Below, one piece after another: positions 7,449-14,084 of a stretch of 35,659 nt of DNA. How positions within the stretch are numbered: position 1 is the first letter of the stretch; each line of letters starts with the position of its first letter. Made by a program: the position numbers and the translations under genes. The stretch is from an uncultured Geobacter sp. (GTDB taxonomy: Bacteria > Desulfobacterota > Desulfuromonadia > Geobacterales > Geobacteraceae): positions 1-35,659 of the forward strand of contig CAIYDQ010000073.1 of NCBI GenBank assembly GCA_903925075.1, in the 5' to 3' direction. The notes beneath the pieces were generated by a model. The model was not told where the DNA came from, made no database searches, and saw only the letters and a list, made by a program, of their open reading frames with translations.

Positions 7449-7766
7449 TTAGTTGGCCGCTTTTGTCAAAAACGACAGGCGTTGATGATAGTATCCGACG
7501 GCAAAACGCCCCTGGTCATGAAGGTTCAAGTGAGCCGGGAAATCCTCCAGCCTGGAAAGGATCTCTTCGATCAGCTTTTCAAGCTCGTCGACCACTCGGC
7601 TGTTTTCGAGTTTCGCCTTGCGGTAATGGGTCGACACCAGATGCGGGAAGACCGCCATCGGCGTGCTGGAAGCCAGGCCATAAAAACTGTCCCGTATGGT
7701 GTTGTTGATGCCGTGAAGCGCGGCGCTTCCGTGCGCCAACTCCAGCGCGCAGAACAACCGCCCCAT
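7449..7766 (-). CDS. Possible internally translated Cas11c small subunit
   Basis: In known type I-C systems the small subunit Cas11c is translated from a start inside cas8c. Here an in-frame ATG at 7766 (Met472 of Cas8c) has GGGA 7 nt upstream on the minus strand and would give a 105-residue helical protein that keeps the conserved FPAHLNLHDQGRFAVGYYHQ stretch. The exact start is uncertain, since known Cas11c proteins are a little longer. This is an inference from family knowledge plus a modest ribosome-binding site. Confidence 0.4.
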   Translation of the reverse strand: MGRLFCALELAHGSAALHGINNTIRDSFYGLASSTPMAVFPHLVSTHYRKAKLENSRVVDELEKLIEEILSRLEDFPAHLNLHDQGRFAVGYYHQRLSFLTKAAN

Positions 7767-9179
7767 GAGATATCCCGGCGAGCCGTTCGAGGCGTCGAGC
7801 GAGACGGCCAACTTCTCTGCCGAGTTGTCGCTTCGGGCCTGCCGGGCCAACACCCCTTTGATGATCGCGGCGCGGGGATAGGTTACGTCGCGGTCGGCGC
7901 GGCAACGCCGGATGACGGAGGCGAGGAGCGCATGCGGGTAGGGAGCGCCGCTGACGATTGCCTTCATGAAAGCGCCGGCGAGATTGGACTGGATGTTCTC
8001 CGAATTGCCCAACAACGCCGTCGAGGCGAGCAGCCGGAAAAGCGACAGGCGCGCCGGCTGATGCGGCTTGCGAGCCATGCTGCAGTCGTCGAAATGTTGC
8101 CGGATATGGCGGACAATTCCCGCCGCCGTCTCCGCATGCCAGAAACGCACGGCGATGCGCCCGCCGTTGGGAGACAAACCGAGCAGGTAAAATTGGGCGG
8201 CGTCGTCGTGCAACGCGGAAATCCCCGAGCCTTGGCATTCAAAAAGAGCGTCGACGGCGGCGTTCAGCCGGTCGGGGTTCTCCTTGTGCGGCTCGTTGAA
8301 CAGATCGGCGAATATCTCCTCCAATCGGCTCTTGCGCTCCGCCCAGAAAACCGTGCTGGCGTCCCCCACCTGCATGCGTTGCGGGGAGCCTTTCGCGAGC
8401 AGCGTGTTCAGCGCTGTGGTGTAGGCGAATTCGGCCCGCCTGCCCACCGGGGCGTTGAGTCCCCGCTCCTTGCCGAACCACCGAAAGGCGTCGTGATTGA
8501 ACGAGACTATGTTGGCCCCGGAGCTCTGCGCTCCCCAAACGCCTTTGATGGAGGTGTGCAGCCACGCCGGGAAGTCGTTTTCCCCCGTGACGAGGCAGGT
8601 CTGGCCCCCTTCCTGCTGGCTTTTCGATTCGGTCGCTGCCGCTATTGCGGCGACCACCGCCGGCCGTTGGCAGACCGGAAACGCATCCGTGTCCAACTGG
8701 AAAGTCAAATTGCAGCCGCTTTCCTCGATCCCTTTCCAGGCGGGATGGGAAAAAATGCCTTCGAAATCTCCCCTCTCCAGAAAGGAGAGCACCGCGCGCA
8801 CCCCTTCGTCGAGAACGGGATCGGGAAAATTCTCCCTGATTGCAGCTAAAAAGCGCCGCTGCTGTTCTTGGGCTCGCTCTGCCGACTTGCCGTGGTCCGC
8901 ATCAAGCTCCGGTTTAGGACGCGCGAACAGGTACGCGGGGGTGTCCCAAAGCAGATTCGCAGCTATTCCTCTGGTTTTCTTGACGCCCTTCGGAACGGTG
9001 AACGAACGCCCGCCCGCGTTTTTGCCGTCGGCCTCCCGGGTGTCCAGCAATCCGACGAACTCGCCCTTGCCGTTCAGGACGACCAGAAACGGTATTCCCT
9101 TTCTTTCGAACCCTGCCGCGGCAACGCCGTCCTCAGCGGACATGCGCTTGTAATAATCTGCCAGCGCTCGCAGAATCAT
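7449..9179 (-). CDS. cas8c: Type I-C Cascade large subunit Cas8c (Csd1)
   Basis: This 576-aa protein matches Cas8c/Csd1, which recognises the PAM and stabilises the R-loop in type I-C Cascade. Recognisable parts are the start MILRALADYYKRM, the block DTPAYLFARPKPE near residue 75, the central SNLAGAFMKAIVSGAPYPHAL, and the C-terminus with GYLMGRLFCALE, INNTIRDSFYGLASSTP and DQGRFAVGYYHQR. Length and order are normal and no frameshift is seen. The start overlaps the cas5c stop as ATGA. The C-terminal 105 residues could also be made separately as Cas11c. Together with cas5c and cas7 this is a complete DNA-binding complex, but no cas3 nuclease gene is present in the window. Confidence 0.96.
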   Translation of the reverse strand: MILRALADYYKRMSAEDGVAAAGFERKGIPFLVVLNGKGEFVGLLDTREADGKNAGGRSFTVPKGVKKTRGIAANLLWDTPAYLFARPKPELDADHGKSAERAQEQQRRFLAAIRENFPDPVLDEGVRAVLSFLERGDFEGIFSHPAWKGIEESGCNLTFQLDTDAFPVCQRPAVVAAIAAATESKSQQEGGQTCLVTGENDFPAWLHTSIKGVWGAQSSGANIVSFNHDAFRWFGKERGLNAPVGRRAEFAYTTALNTLLAKGSPQRMQVGDASTVFWAERKSRLEEIFADLFNEPHKENPDRLNAAVDALFECQGSGISALHDDAAQFYLLGLSPNGGRIAVRFWHAETAAGIVRHIRQHFDDCSMARKPHQPARLSLFRLLASTALLGNSENIQSNLAGAFMKAIVSGAPYPHALLASVIRRCRADRDVTYPRAAIIKGVLARQARSDNSAEKLAVSLDASNGSPGYLMGRLFCALELAHGSAALHGINNTIRDSFYGLASSTPMAVFPHLVSTHYRKAKLENSRVVDELEKLIEEILSRLEDFPAHLNLHDQGRFAVGYYHQRLSFLTKAAN

Positions 9180-9826
9180 GTCCTTACCTCGCCGCTCGCG
9201 AAGGAGGGTATCTGCAGCCTGCCGTCTCGAAGAGTCGCCGGGAAAAAATGCGGCATTGGCGTCTCATTGCTGTAATCGATGTCGTGCAGCATGTAGCCAA
9301 GTTCGCACGTTTCCCGGATCGGCTCGGGGAGTGGTTGGCCGTGAACTACCGGCTCAAAGTGTGCCGCGAATTCCCGGCAGCCGAGGTAGGGAGAATGAAA
9401 GCACTGCCCCCTTTTGGCTCGGCGTAAAAACATCTCCTGAAACTTGACGGTAGTGTCGGTTGGCCTTGCCTTGTCGGTCAGCTCCAGACGCGCATGTATC
9501 GTGTACGCGACCTCTCTTAGAAAAAGCCCGGCCCTTTGTTGGCGCTGCTCCTCGATGAACAGCTGCGGGATGCGAGGCGACATCAGATCCCCGACCTCGT
9601 TGCGCCTGACCGATTCCCAGCGGATGGGCTTTAGCACGTCGATCTGGGAAACGCGCCAAACGATGGCCGGGTTCCAAAGGACCGCCTCCAGTATTCCGCG
9701 TGCGGCCGACGGCGTCATGACGTCGTAGGAAACCCGCTCCGCCTTCATTTCAGGCCGCGTGAAACAGGCGTTTTCTCCCCAGACCTTTAGCCGCAGCAAC
9801 CGACTTCTCATTGTCGGCTCACTCAT
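9176..9826 (-). CDS. cas5c: Type I-C crRNA endoribonuclease Cas5c (Cas5d)
   Basis: This 216-aa protein matches Cas5c/Cas5d, which in type I-C replaces Cas6. It cuts the repeat at the base of its stem-loop and holds the resulting 11-nt 5' handle. Family segments are LRLKVWGENACFTRPEMKAE at the N-terminus, SYDVMTPSAARGILEAVLW with the conserved Tyr, and KFQEMFLRRAKRGQCFHSPY followed by LGCREF. Start and stop overlap the neighbouring genes by ATGA on both sides, and GGAGG sits 5 nt before the start, so the operon is tightly coupled. The diverged repeats near cas7 still present a stem-loop directly before an 11-12 nt handle, the shape this enzyme needs. Confidence 0.95.
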   Translation of the reverse strand: MSEPTMRSRLLRLKVWGENACFTRPEMKAERVSYDVMTPSAARGILEAVLWNPAIVWRVSQIDVLKPIRWESVRRNEVGDLMSPRIPQLFIEEQRQQRAGLFLREVAYTIHARLELTDKARPTDTTVKFQEMFLRRAKRGQCFHSPYLGCREFAAHFEPVVHGQPLPEPIRETCELGYMLHDIDYSNETPMPHFFPATLRDGRLQIPSFASGEVRT

Positions 9827-10185
9827 AGTATCCTCCGTTCAGCGCACTTGACGGCGCTTCTTGCAGGCAGGCAATCGACGGATTTGCCGGAACGGGAAAT
9901 GTTGCCGACGAGTGTGATCAGCAAGGCGTCTATACGGTCCAAGATTTCTTCCACATTGCCATCTTGGTAGTCTCGGCCGTAGATGCGGCGCATATGGCAG
10001 AGCAGATCCTCGAACTCGGACACGCAGCATGCCCCATGCCTGGCCTCCTGAGGCAAGGTATCGTCCAGCAGCAGCCTTTTCATCTGCAAGAGACTAATCT
10101 CTACTCGCAGCTTCGCTCGGGTCGGGATGTCGCTTTGTTTGGTCAATTGCAGACAGTGGTTTACGATAGCGTACTGTTGATCCAT
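9823..10185 (-). CDS. Unknown 120-aa protein, first gene of the cas operon
   Basis: This ORF occupies the position where cas3 normally begins a type I-C operon. It starts with ATG at 10185 after AAGGGGG with 7-nt spacing, a strong ribosome-binding site, and its stop overlaps the cas5c start (ATGA), so it is very likely translated. The 120 residues look mostly helical, for example TRAKLRVEISLLQMKRLLL and NVEEILDRIDALLITLVGNI. There is no signal peptide or membrane segment. I recognise no Cas3 helicase or HD motif, no zinc finger and no helix-turn-helix. Five Cys residues are scattered (two adjacent near residues 48-49), without a clear metal site. It could be an accessory or regulatory subunit of this Cascade or an unrelated passenger; function unknown. 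Confidence 0.75.
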   Translation of the reverse strand: MDQQYAIVNHCLQLTKQSDIPTRAKLRVEISLLQMKRLLLDDTLPQEARHGACCVSEFEDLLCHMRRIYGRDYQDGNVEEILDRIDALLITLVGNISRSGKSVDCLPARSAVKCAERRIL

Positions 10186-10250
10186 CCCGTACCCCCTTGC
10201 GCACTTAATTAGTTTTACTTACCTGGTGCGCTCAAATAATGTGAAGCTGT

Positions 10251-10279
10251 AAATTAAGTGTTTATTATTTTACTGTCAA
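10251..10279 (-). promoter_or_regulatory. Candidate sigma-70 promoter of the cas operon
   Basis: On the minus strand a perfect -35, TTGACA (10274-10279), is followed after exactly 17 nt by the -10-like TAATTT (10251-10256). Transcription would start near 10244, giving a leader of about 60 nt before the 120-aa ORF. The -10 matches weakly; the -35 and spacing are good. Confidence 0.6.
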
Positions 10280-10325
10280 GTGTTTTTTGGCGCCTTCTAA
10301 AAGAAATATGCTTCGGCCGTTTGGT

Positions 10326-10337
10326 TTCTTATTTAAG
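10326..10337 (+). promoter_or_regulatory. Candidate Cascade target: TTC PAM plus 9-nt seed match to guide S4
   Basis: Plus-strand TTC at 10326-10328 is followed by TTATTTAAG at 10329-10337, identical to the first 9 nt after the R4 handle (S4, 6528-6520 on the minus strand). TTC is the known type I-C PAM. Similarity ends after position 9. The site lies about 45 nt upstream of the cas promoter -35. A weak second minus-strand promoter would have its -10, TTAAAT (10331-10336), inside the match. A regulatory role is inference. Confidence 0.45.
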
Positions 10338-10434
10338 AGGCTTTGCTGAAAATGAGAAGGACGAAATCCCCCCCGCTCTCCATCTATGCCCCTCTAGCAC
10401 TCAAACTGCGCTCGGGTCCTTGAACAATAAAAAA

Positions 10435-10468
10435 AACCCGCTAACTCTCTCTTAGAGATTAGCGGGTT
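10435..10468 (-). terminator. Rho-independent terminator, minus strand
   Basis: A 10-bp stem, AACCCGCTAA/TTAGCGGGTT, encloses an inner CTCT/AGAG pairing and on the minus strand is followed by a run of eight T. It closes transcription from the membrane-protein gene at 10682-11227 before the cas operon. An almost identical hairpin lies at 22003-22037. Confidence 0.85.
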
Positions 10469-10681
10469 CAGCCTGCAGAGTGATAGTGATCCGCAACAAA
10501 TAACAGCCTCATTCAGTCGTTCAGATGAACGCGACCAGGAGCTCTAAACAGGCTTGTCAGGATATTTGTCAGCGTTGCCACTGTTCGCAGCGTTAGCAAC
10601 GCAACAACCCAAGACCCCCTTGCCGTCCTTGAGAACGCGAGGGAAGAGGCAACCTGAAAAGATATCAATGTATCAACTTAT

Positions 10682-11227
10682 CTATCCCCGGTCCCCTCCG
10701 CTTCCCAAAGTTTCCGGCTGTCTTCTCACGGTAGACGCCGGCGAAGTGGTAGCCGACCGCCGAGGGTTCCACGCTGCCCCTGCCGGCAAAGCGCTGTGTA
10801 CGCGCTGACAAGCCAAGTGCATGAAGAAAGCCTGTACCGCAACAGAGAGACTCAAAGAAAAAAACGACGCCGCCACCCGGTGCACTGAATGTAGCAGTCC
10901 GAAAGCCGAGAGAAATGCAACCGATCCAAGCGCGTGGCCGATGACCTCGCCGGCAACGATAGCGGGTATCAAAAGGACACACGATCCTTCCTTTCTGAAG
11001 TAGAAAGAGACCGCTAGACCGATGGTGGCGCTGAAGGCCACCGGCGCCAAGACGATTCCGCCGAGCGCACCCGAAAGCCACGTGCCACAGAGTATCCACC
11101 CAAACACCCCGCAGCAGCACCCTGCCACTGCCGCCTTGATAATGTCCTCCTTGCTTTTTCCCGATTGCCAGGCAAGGGAGCCGAAGAGCGCCATGATGGC
11201 GCCTCCCCACCCCATGAACGTTCTCAT
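10682..11227 (-). CDS. Hypothetical small membrane protein
   Basis: This frame encodes up to 181 residues, of which roughly 135 look like a real polytopic membrane protein. Four or so hydrophobic segments are visible, including IIKAAVAGCCCGVFGWIL, GGIVLAPVAFSATIGLAVSF and CVLLIPAIVAGEVIGHALGS. The last 40 residues are Pro/Arg/Ser-rich and do not resemble a membrane protein; an overlapping frame reads more naturally there, so a frameshift near 10800 is possible. The start is either 11227 or the ATG at 11215, the latter with a weak GAG upstream. No known family is recognised. The gene lies in an accessory region and is followed by the terminator at 10435-10468. Confidence 0.42.
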   Translation of the reverse strand: MRTFMGWGGAIMALFGSLAWQSGKSKEDIIKAAVAGCCCGVFGWILCGTWLSGALGGIVLAPVAFSATIGLAVSFYFRKEGSCVLLIPAIVAGEVIGHALGSVAFLSAFGLLHSVHRVAASFFSLSLSVAVQAFFMHLACQRVHSALPAGAAWNPRRSATTSPASTVRRQPETLGSGGDRG

Positions 11228-11637
11228 GGGGGTGACGCCCGCATGGCTGTGTCCCCCTAGGCGCTTCAGGAAGTACTGCTGGAAGAGAGTGGCACCAAGA
11301 TGGCAATCAGGACTGAATGCCAGGGCATCTGCGGCAAGGTATTCATGGCCATTGGGGTTGCCGTTCCCCCAACAATTCGAACGACCTGAGAGGAGCCGAA
11401 AAAATTTTTCAAAGAACGAATTCCTGGTGCCAAGACTATTTTTGCGTCTTGTAACTACTCGTAAAAGAAGAGTTTTTAAAATCCAACTGTAGATGATGAG
11501 CTAGAGTTTCGGCAGTAACTTCAGAAGCTCAAAGGTGTTAACGAGCTAAGGCGCCAAGTAAGGGTCGGCGATTTTCAAGACTTGCAGATCTCCAATCGAG
11601 AAGTTGTAGAGCGCGGAGTACAGGTGCCCGAAATCGT
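11228..11637. other. Gene-free accessory stretch
   Basis: No convincing coding region is seen on either strand. Long plus-strand frames here are rich in Pro and Arg, have no family match and lie opposite the membrane-protein gene. AT content rises towards 11500, as in other intergenic parts of the window. Confidence 0.4.
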
Positions 11638-11718
11638 AAACCGGGACAGATCTATTTGTTTCCAATGAAGTTGCAATCTGCCACGATCCATTAGCGTAAA
11701 ATAAATCTGTCCCGGTTT
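11638..11718. repeat. REP/RAYT-type palindromic element
   Basis: Two arms of 20 bp, 11638-11657 and 11699-11718, are inverted copies with 19 of 20 positions matching. The core is AAACCGGGACAGAT, then TTATTT or CTATTT. Sequences of this AAACCGGGACAGATTTATTT type commonly accompany REP-associated tyrosine transposases and their non-autonomous palindromes. No transposase gene is present in the window. Confidence 0.65.
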
Positions 11719-11883
11719 TCTATCGTCTTTTTCCTCTTCTATCGTCCAAGACAGGGCAATAAGGCTTTTGCTGATAGCTTTGTGCACATCTGTTGTTTCA
11801 GCACCTACTGAAAATTACTCTGTATGATATGCCGGAAACGCCAATACCATTTTAGCCTGTATTTACTTCTTATGAATTTTATC

Positions 11884-11943
11884 GTATAACGGTGTCGAGG
11901 CGCACCAGCGCGTCAGTGGCTGTGTGCCGCCGAGTAGTTGGCA
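11884..11943 (-). other. Integron attC site B (end of cassette 2)
   Basis: On the minus strand the R'' box TGCCAAC (11943-11937) and R' box GTTATAC (11890-11884) flank a long imperfect stem. GGCGGCACACAGC pairs with GCTGGTGCGCC, leaving two unpaired bases on one arm and a 9-nt loop. Extrahelical bases on one arm are the hallmark of attC sites. R'' is an exact complement of the R' box that begins the same cassette, GTTGGCA at 12440-12434. Confidence 0.72.
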
Positions 11944-11956
11944 GTTTAAAGACAAG

Positions 11957-12424
11957 TCATTTGCACTTTTGCCTTACAAGTTGCCTCACCCCCCAAACAC
12001 TTGTTAGCACTACCAGATATATTCCGATTTTCTTGACAGAGAGGACGTTCTTGAAGATTTCTTCCCCTAGATTCGTGACAAAAAAGAAAATTCCACCCCA
12101 GAATATGTAGCTTAAAAAGCTGCTAGCCACTTTGTATATTTCAATTTTTGACAATTCAAGATGCTTGTGTGCTAAAAACCACTCTCTGTATTCAGCCGGA
12201 TAGTACGGTTTAACTCTAATAATCATGATGCAAACTATGGTGACAGGGACCATGAAAATTAATGTCTCAGGAGGATATGGACTGTTCGCGCCATCAGTTA
12301 GCAAGGATTTAGATATTGTGTAAACAAAAAAAAACATACCTAGAGCCATCAATGCGCCAACAATACGAGCGAATCTGTTGAACAGTCTCCAATGTACTTT
12401 TTCGTATGCGGACGGTTCTTTCAT
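11957..12424 (-). CDS. Hypothetical membrane protein of integron cassette 2
   Basis: This 155-aa integral membrane protein has about four hydrophobic segments, including IVGALMALGMFFFVYTIS, LIFMVPVTIVCIMIIRV, SYIFWGGIFFFVTNLG and a C-terminal IGIYLVVLTSVWGV. The ATG at 12424 is chosen because AAGGA lies just upstream; the TTG at 12439 is less likely because it overlaps the attC R' box. The gene fills a unit of about 550 bp bounded by attC-like sites at 12434-12487 and 11884-11943. Start close to R' and stop just before R'' is the normal layout of an integron gene cassette. No functional family is recognised, which is usual for cassette genes. Base composition is clearly more AT-rich than the core genes. 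Confidence 0.72.
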   Translation of the reverse strand: MKEPSAYEKVHWRLFNRFARIVGALMALGMFFFVYTISKSLLTDGANSPYPPETLIFMVPVTIVCIMIIRVKPYYPAEYREWFLAHKHLELSKIEIYKVASSFLSYIFWGGIFFFVTNLGEEIFKNVLSVKKIGIYLVVLTSVWGVRQLVRQKCK

Positions 12425-12433
12425 TTGTTTCCT

Positions 12434-12487
12434 TGCCAACGGTTCTGGCGGTGAGCGGGTTTCATCGCTCTACCGACCTGGTTGGGC
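12434..12487 (-). other. Integron attC site A (between cassettes 1 and 2)
   Basis: On the minus strand the site runs from R'' GCCCAAC (12487-12481) to R' GTTGGCA (12440-12434). Inside, CGGTAGAGCG pairs with CGCTCACCG as a 9-bp stem with one extrahelical A, and GGT pairs with ACC next to the core boxes. R'' is an exact complement of GTTGGGC (12927-12921), the R' box that opens cassette 1. Confidence 0.75.
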
Positions 12488-12895
12488 TGCTTGTCCTGAG
12501 ACATTTAGCTGATTTGAGAAACGCCATATTTTTATCCAGTATATAATCCAGCAAATGACCGCAGGAATCCCTACAACAACGAACAAATCAAAATAATGGT
12601 ACGGAATTATAGCAATGACAATAAGAATACTTGCGGCAAGCCCTATAGTCTGACCCGGAGCTTTGTCTGTTTCTATGCCTCTCTTTGAAAATTCGTTGTG
12701 CAGGCTTTCAGCTAGTTTAATGACTACCACGAACTCCCACACAAAAGTAAAAACCGGAATAACAAGAAGCCATATTAGGTTTGGAGATAATGCGCGGGAC
12801 TCCGGTGAACACCTCAACATTGTCCTCCTTAGAGTCAAAATGAATGGTATATAGAAAGCCGTACTAATAACTAGGCTATTCAGGATGTCAACCAT
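12470..12895 (-). CDS. Hypothetical membrane protein of integron cassette 1
   Basis: This 141-aa membrane protein has hydrophobic segments at LNSLVISTAFYIPFIL, LIWLLVIPVFTFVWEFVVV, TIGLAASILIVIAIIP and FDLFVVVGIPAVICWIIYWI. The ATG at 12895 is preceded by GGAAAAG and lies 26 nt after the R' box at 12921-12927. The upstream extension to 12961 would run across that box and is rejected. The last codons (encoding QPGR and stop) run into attC site A, as is common for cassette genes. The pattern of a loop rich in Arg/Ser followed by PxFxxxWxFxxVxKLAxSLxxEF occurs in uncharacterised membrane proteins, but I cannot assign a function. The sequence is AT-rich relative to the flanking core genes. Confidence 0.72.
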   Translation of the reverse strand: MVDILNSLVISTAFYIPFILTLRRTMLRCSPESRALSPNLIWLLVIPVFTFVWEFVVVIKLAESLHNEFSKRGIETDKAPGQTIGLAASILIVIAIIPYHYFDLFVVVGIPAVICWIIYWIKIWRFSNQLNVSGQAAQPGR

Positions 12896-12920
12896 GTCTT
12901 TTCCATTGTGTCCGTTTATT

Positions 12921-12927
12921 GCCCAAC
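12921..12927 (-). other. Integron R' core box opening cassette 1
   Basis: GTTGGGC on the minus strand matches the GTTRRRY core consensus and is exactly complementary to the R'' box GCCCAAC at 12487-12481. No complete attC or attI is visible further upstream, so the array may be broken here. Confidence 0.6.
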
Positions 12928-12961
12928 GCGTTATTGATGGGAATTCTGGCCATCCCCCCAA

Positions 12962-13280
12962 CTTTACGAATAAAACTCCGTACCGAAACTTACAGGGGGA
13001 GGGGGACGGAAACTTACTGTCTGAACCCCTTCTTCCGTCATCGAATCCCCAGCCAGTGGACGAGGTGAACAGCGTTTATTGCCCGCAGGGATTCCCGCCC
13101 GTTTGATTATGCGACCATCCCCGGCCACACACTTACTAGCACCCCTCCGGCTGCGCATGTGCATACCCATGCCTGCCCCATCTGGGCAGATCCCAAAAAA
13201 GGACTTCCAGCACTTGCAAGGCGAAAAGAAGGGTGTATAAGCTACCTCTAATGATTTCAAATAAGAATCTGGAGGCCCAT
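12962..13280. other. Gene-free spacer with a short direct repeat
   Basis: No credible gene is present. Two near-identical motifs, CCGAAACTTACAG and CGGAAACTTACTG, occur about 25 nt apart around 12981-13021 and flank a G-rich run. They may be the remains of a repeat element. The 3' part is the leader of the gene at 13281. Confidence 0.4.
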
Positions 13281-13937
13281 ATGACTTTGCAGGTTGCCGT
13301 TCCTACCCTGATCAGCCTTAGTACCTTAGCCTCGCTCGGTCCTGTGGAGGCCGTGGCCATGAAAGACACCGTCATCAACGCGCTCACCGAACACCCCTTC
13401 TTCAAGGATATCCCGCTCGACCCTTTGGCCGCGGCGGGGACCAATCTTGAGGAAACCGTCAGGCTTACCGGATTGGGAGATCATTCCAAGATCCCGGACC
13501 GTACCACGCATCTTAGCAACGTCATCAAGGAGCTTACCAGGGTCGCCTTCCACGTTCAGTTGCAGGCAATGGACGAGGAAAGCCAGTTGCACACCTCCGG
13601 ACTTCCACTCGCGGAGCGCCGCACGAGGGTTCCCAAGAACCGGGGGGCCGTCAAGACCCTTACGGGGTTTAGTGCGACGAACGTTGACGAACCGGGTGCG
13701 GCCCTGCTCAATGCGGACAGCCAGGAAGCCGCCTTCGGGTACCAATTCCAATTTACTAAGCTGGACCCGGCAGTTGAAGAGAATTGGGTCGATGATGCCC
13801 CTGGTCCGCATAGAACGTGCAAGAAAATCATGGTCCACGGGATGGACCCCCTCAGCAGATACTCCTTCAGAGGAAGGGGAATCGGGGACGACGGACCCGG
13901 TCCGTGGTCAAAAGTCGTCACCATCTCGATTACCTGA
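13281..13937 (+). CDS. Hypothetical protein with C-terminal fibronectin-III-like domain
   Basis: This 218-aa protein starts at ATG 13281, chosen because TGGAGG lies 5 nt upstream. The first 115 residues form a helical domain that I do not recognise, containing HPFFKDIPLDPLAAAGTNLE and HLSNVIKELTRVAFHVQLQA. A linker and a fibronectin type III-like fold follow (about residues 130-218), with the usual ending MDPLSRYSFRGRGIGDDGPG then PWSKVVTISIT. There is no evident signal peptide, so a cytoplasmic or leaderless secreted location is possible. FnIII domains mediate protein or carbohydrate binding. The gene is flanked by an integron cassette patch and a minisatellite, so it may belong to the accessory region. 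A stable hairpin follows the stop. Confidence 0.68.
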   Translation: MTLQVAVPTLISLSTLASLGPVEAVAMKDTVINALTEHPFFKDIPLDPLAAAGTNLEETVRLTGLGDHSKIPDRTTHLSNVIKELTRVAFHVQLQAMDEESQLHTSGLPLAERRTRVPKNRGAVKTLTGFSATNVDEPGAALLNADSQEAAFGYQFQFTKLDPAVEENWVDDAPGPHRTCKKIMVHGMDPLSRYSFRGRGIGDDGPGPWSKVVTISIT

Positions 13938-13949
13938 ACCAAAATCGCG

Positions 13950-13973
13950 GGGTCCCACGGCAACGTGGGACCC
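13950..13973 (+). terminator. Strong hairpin after the FnIII gene
   Basis: A perfect 10-bp stem, GGGTCCCACG/CGTGGGACCC, is closed by a GCAA tetraloop 12 nt after the stop codon. No T tract follows, so it may act as an mRNA 3' stabiliser or a weak terminator. Confidence 0.55.
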
Positions 13974-14084
13974 GTCGCCTCTACAAGCAGAGCGGACCCT
14001 TGACACCAACTTTTATTACCAGGAAGCCCACTAGGATTTTAATGATTCTTCCTCGCATCCCACGTCCCGTGACAGGGAGAATAG

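Noticed and set aside
10234..10258. Possible target for the guide after R3 (CTC followed by AAATA) overlapping the cas -10.
   Set aside because: Only five consecutive bases match and the PAM is non-optimal; this is expected by chance in AT-rich sequence.
10258..10455. A 65-codon plus-strand frame (GTG start) covering the candidate Cascade target, considered as a small CreT-like toxin.
   Set aside because: It has no ribosome-binding site, runs into the terminator hairpin and shows no known toxin features. A toxin RNA here cannot be excluded but is not supported.
11575..11787. A 70-codon minus-strand frame.
   Set aside because: It spans the whole REP/RAYT-type palindrome, so its codons are dictated by the repeat; no ribosome-binding site or family match.
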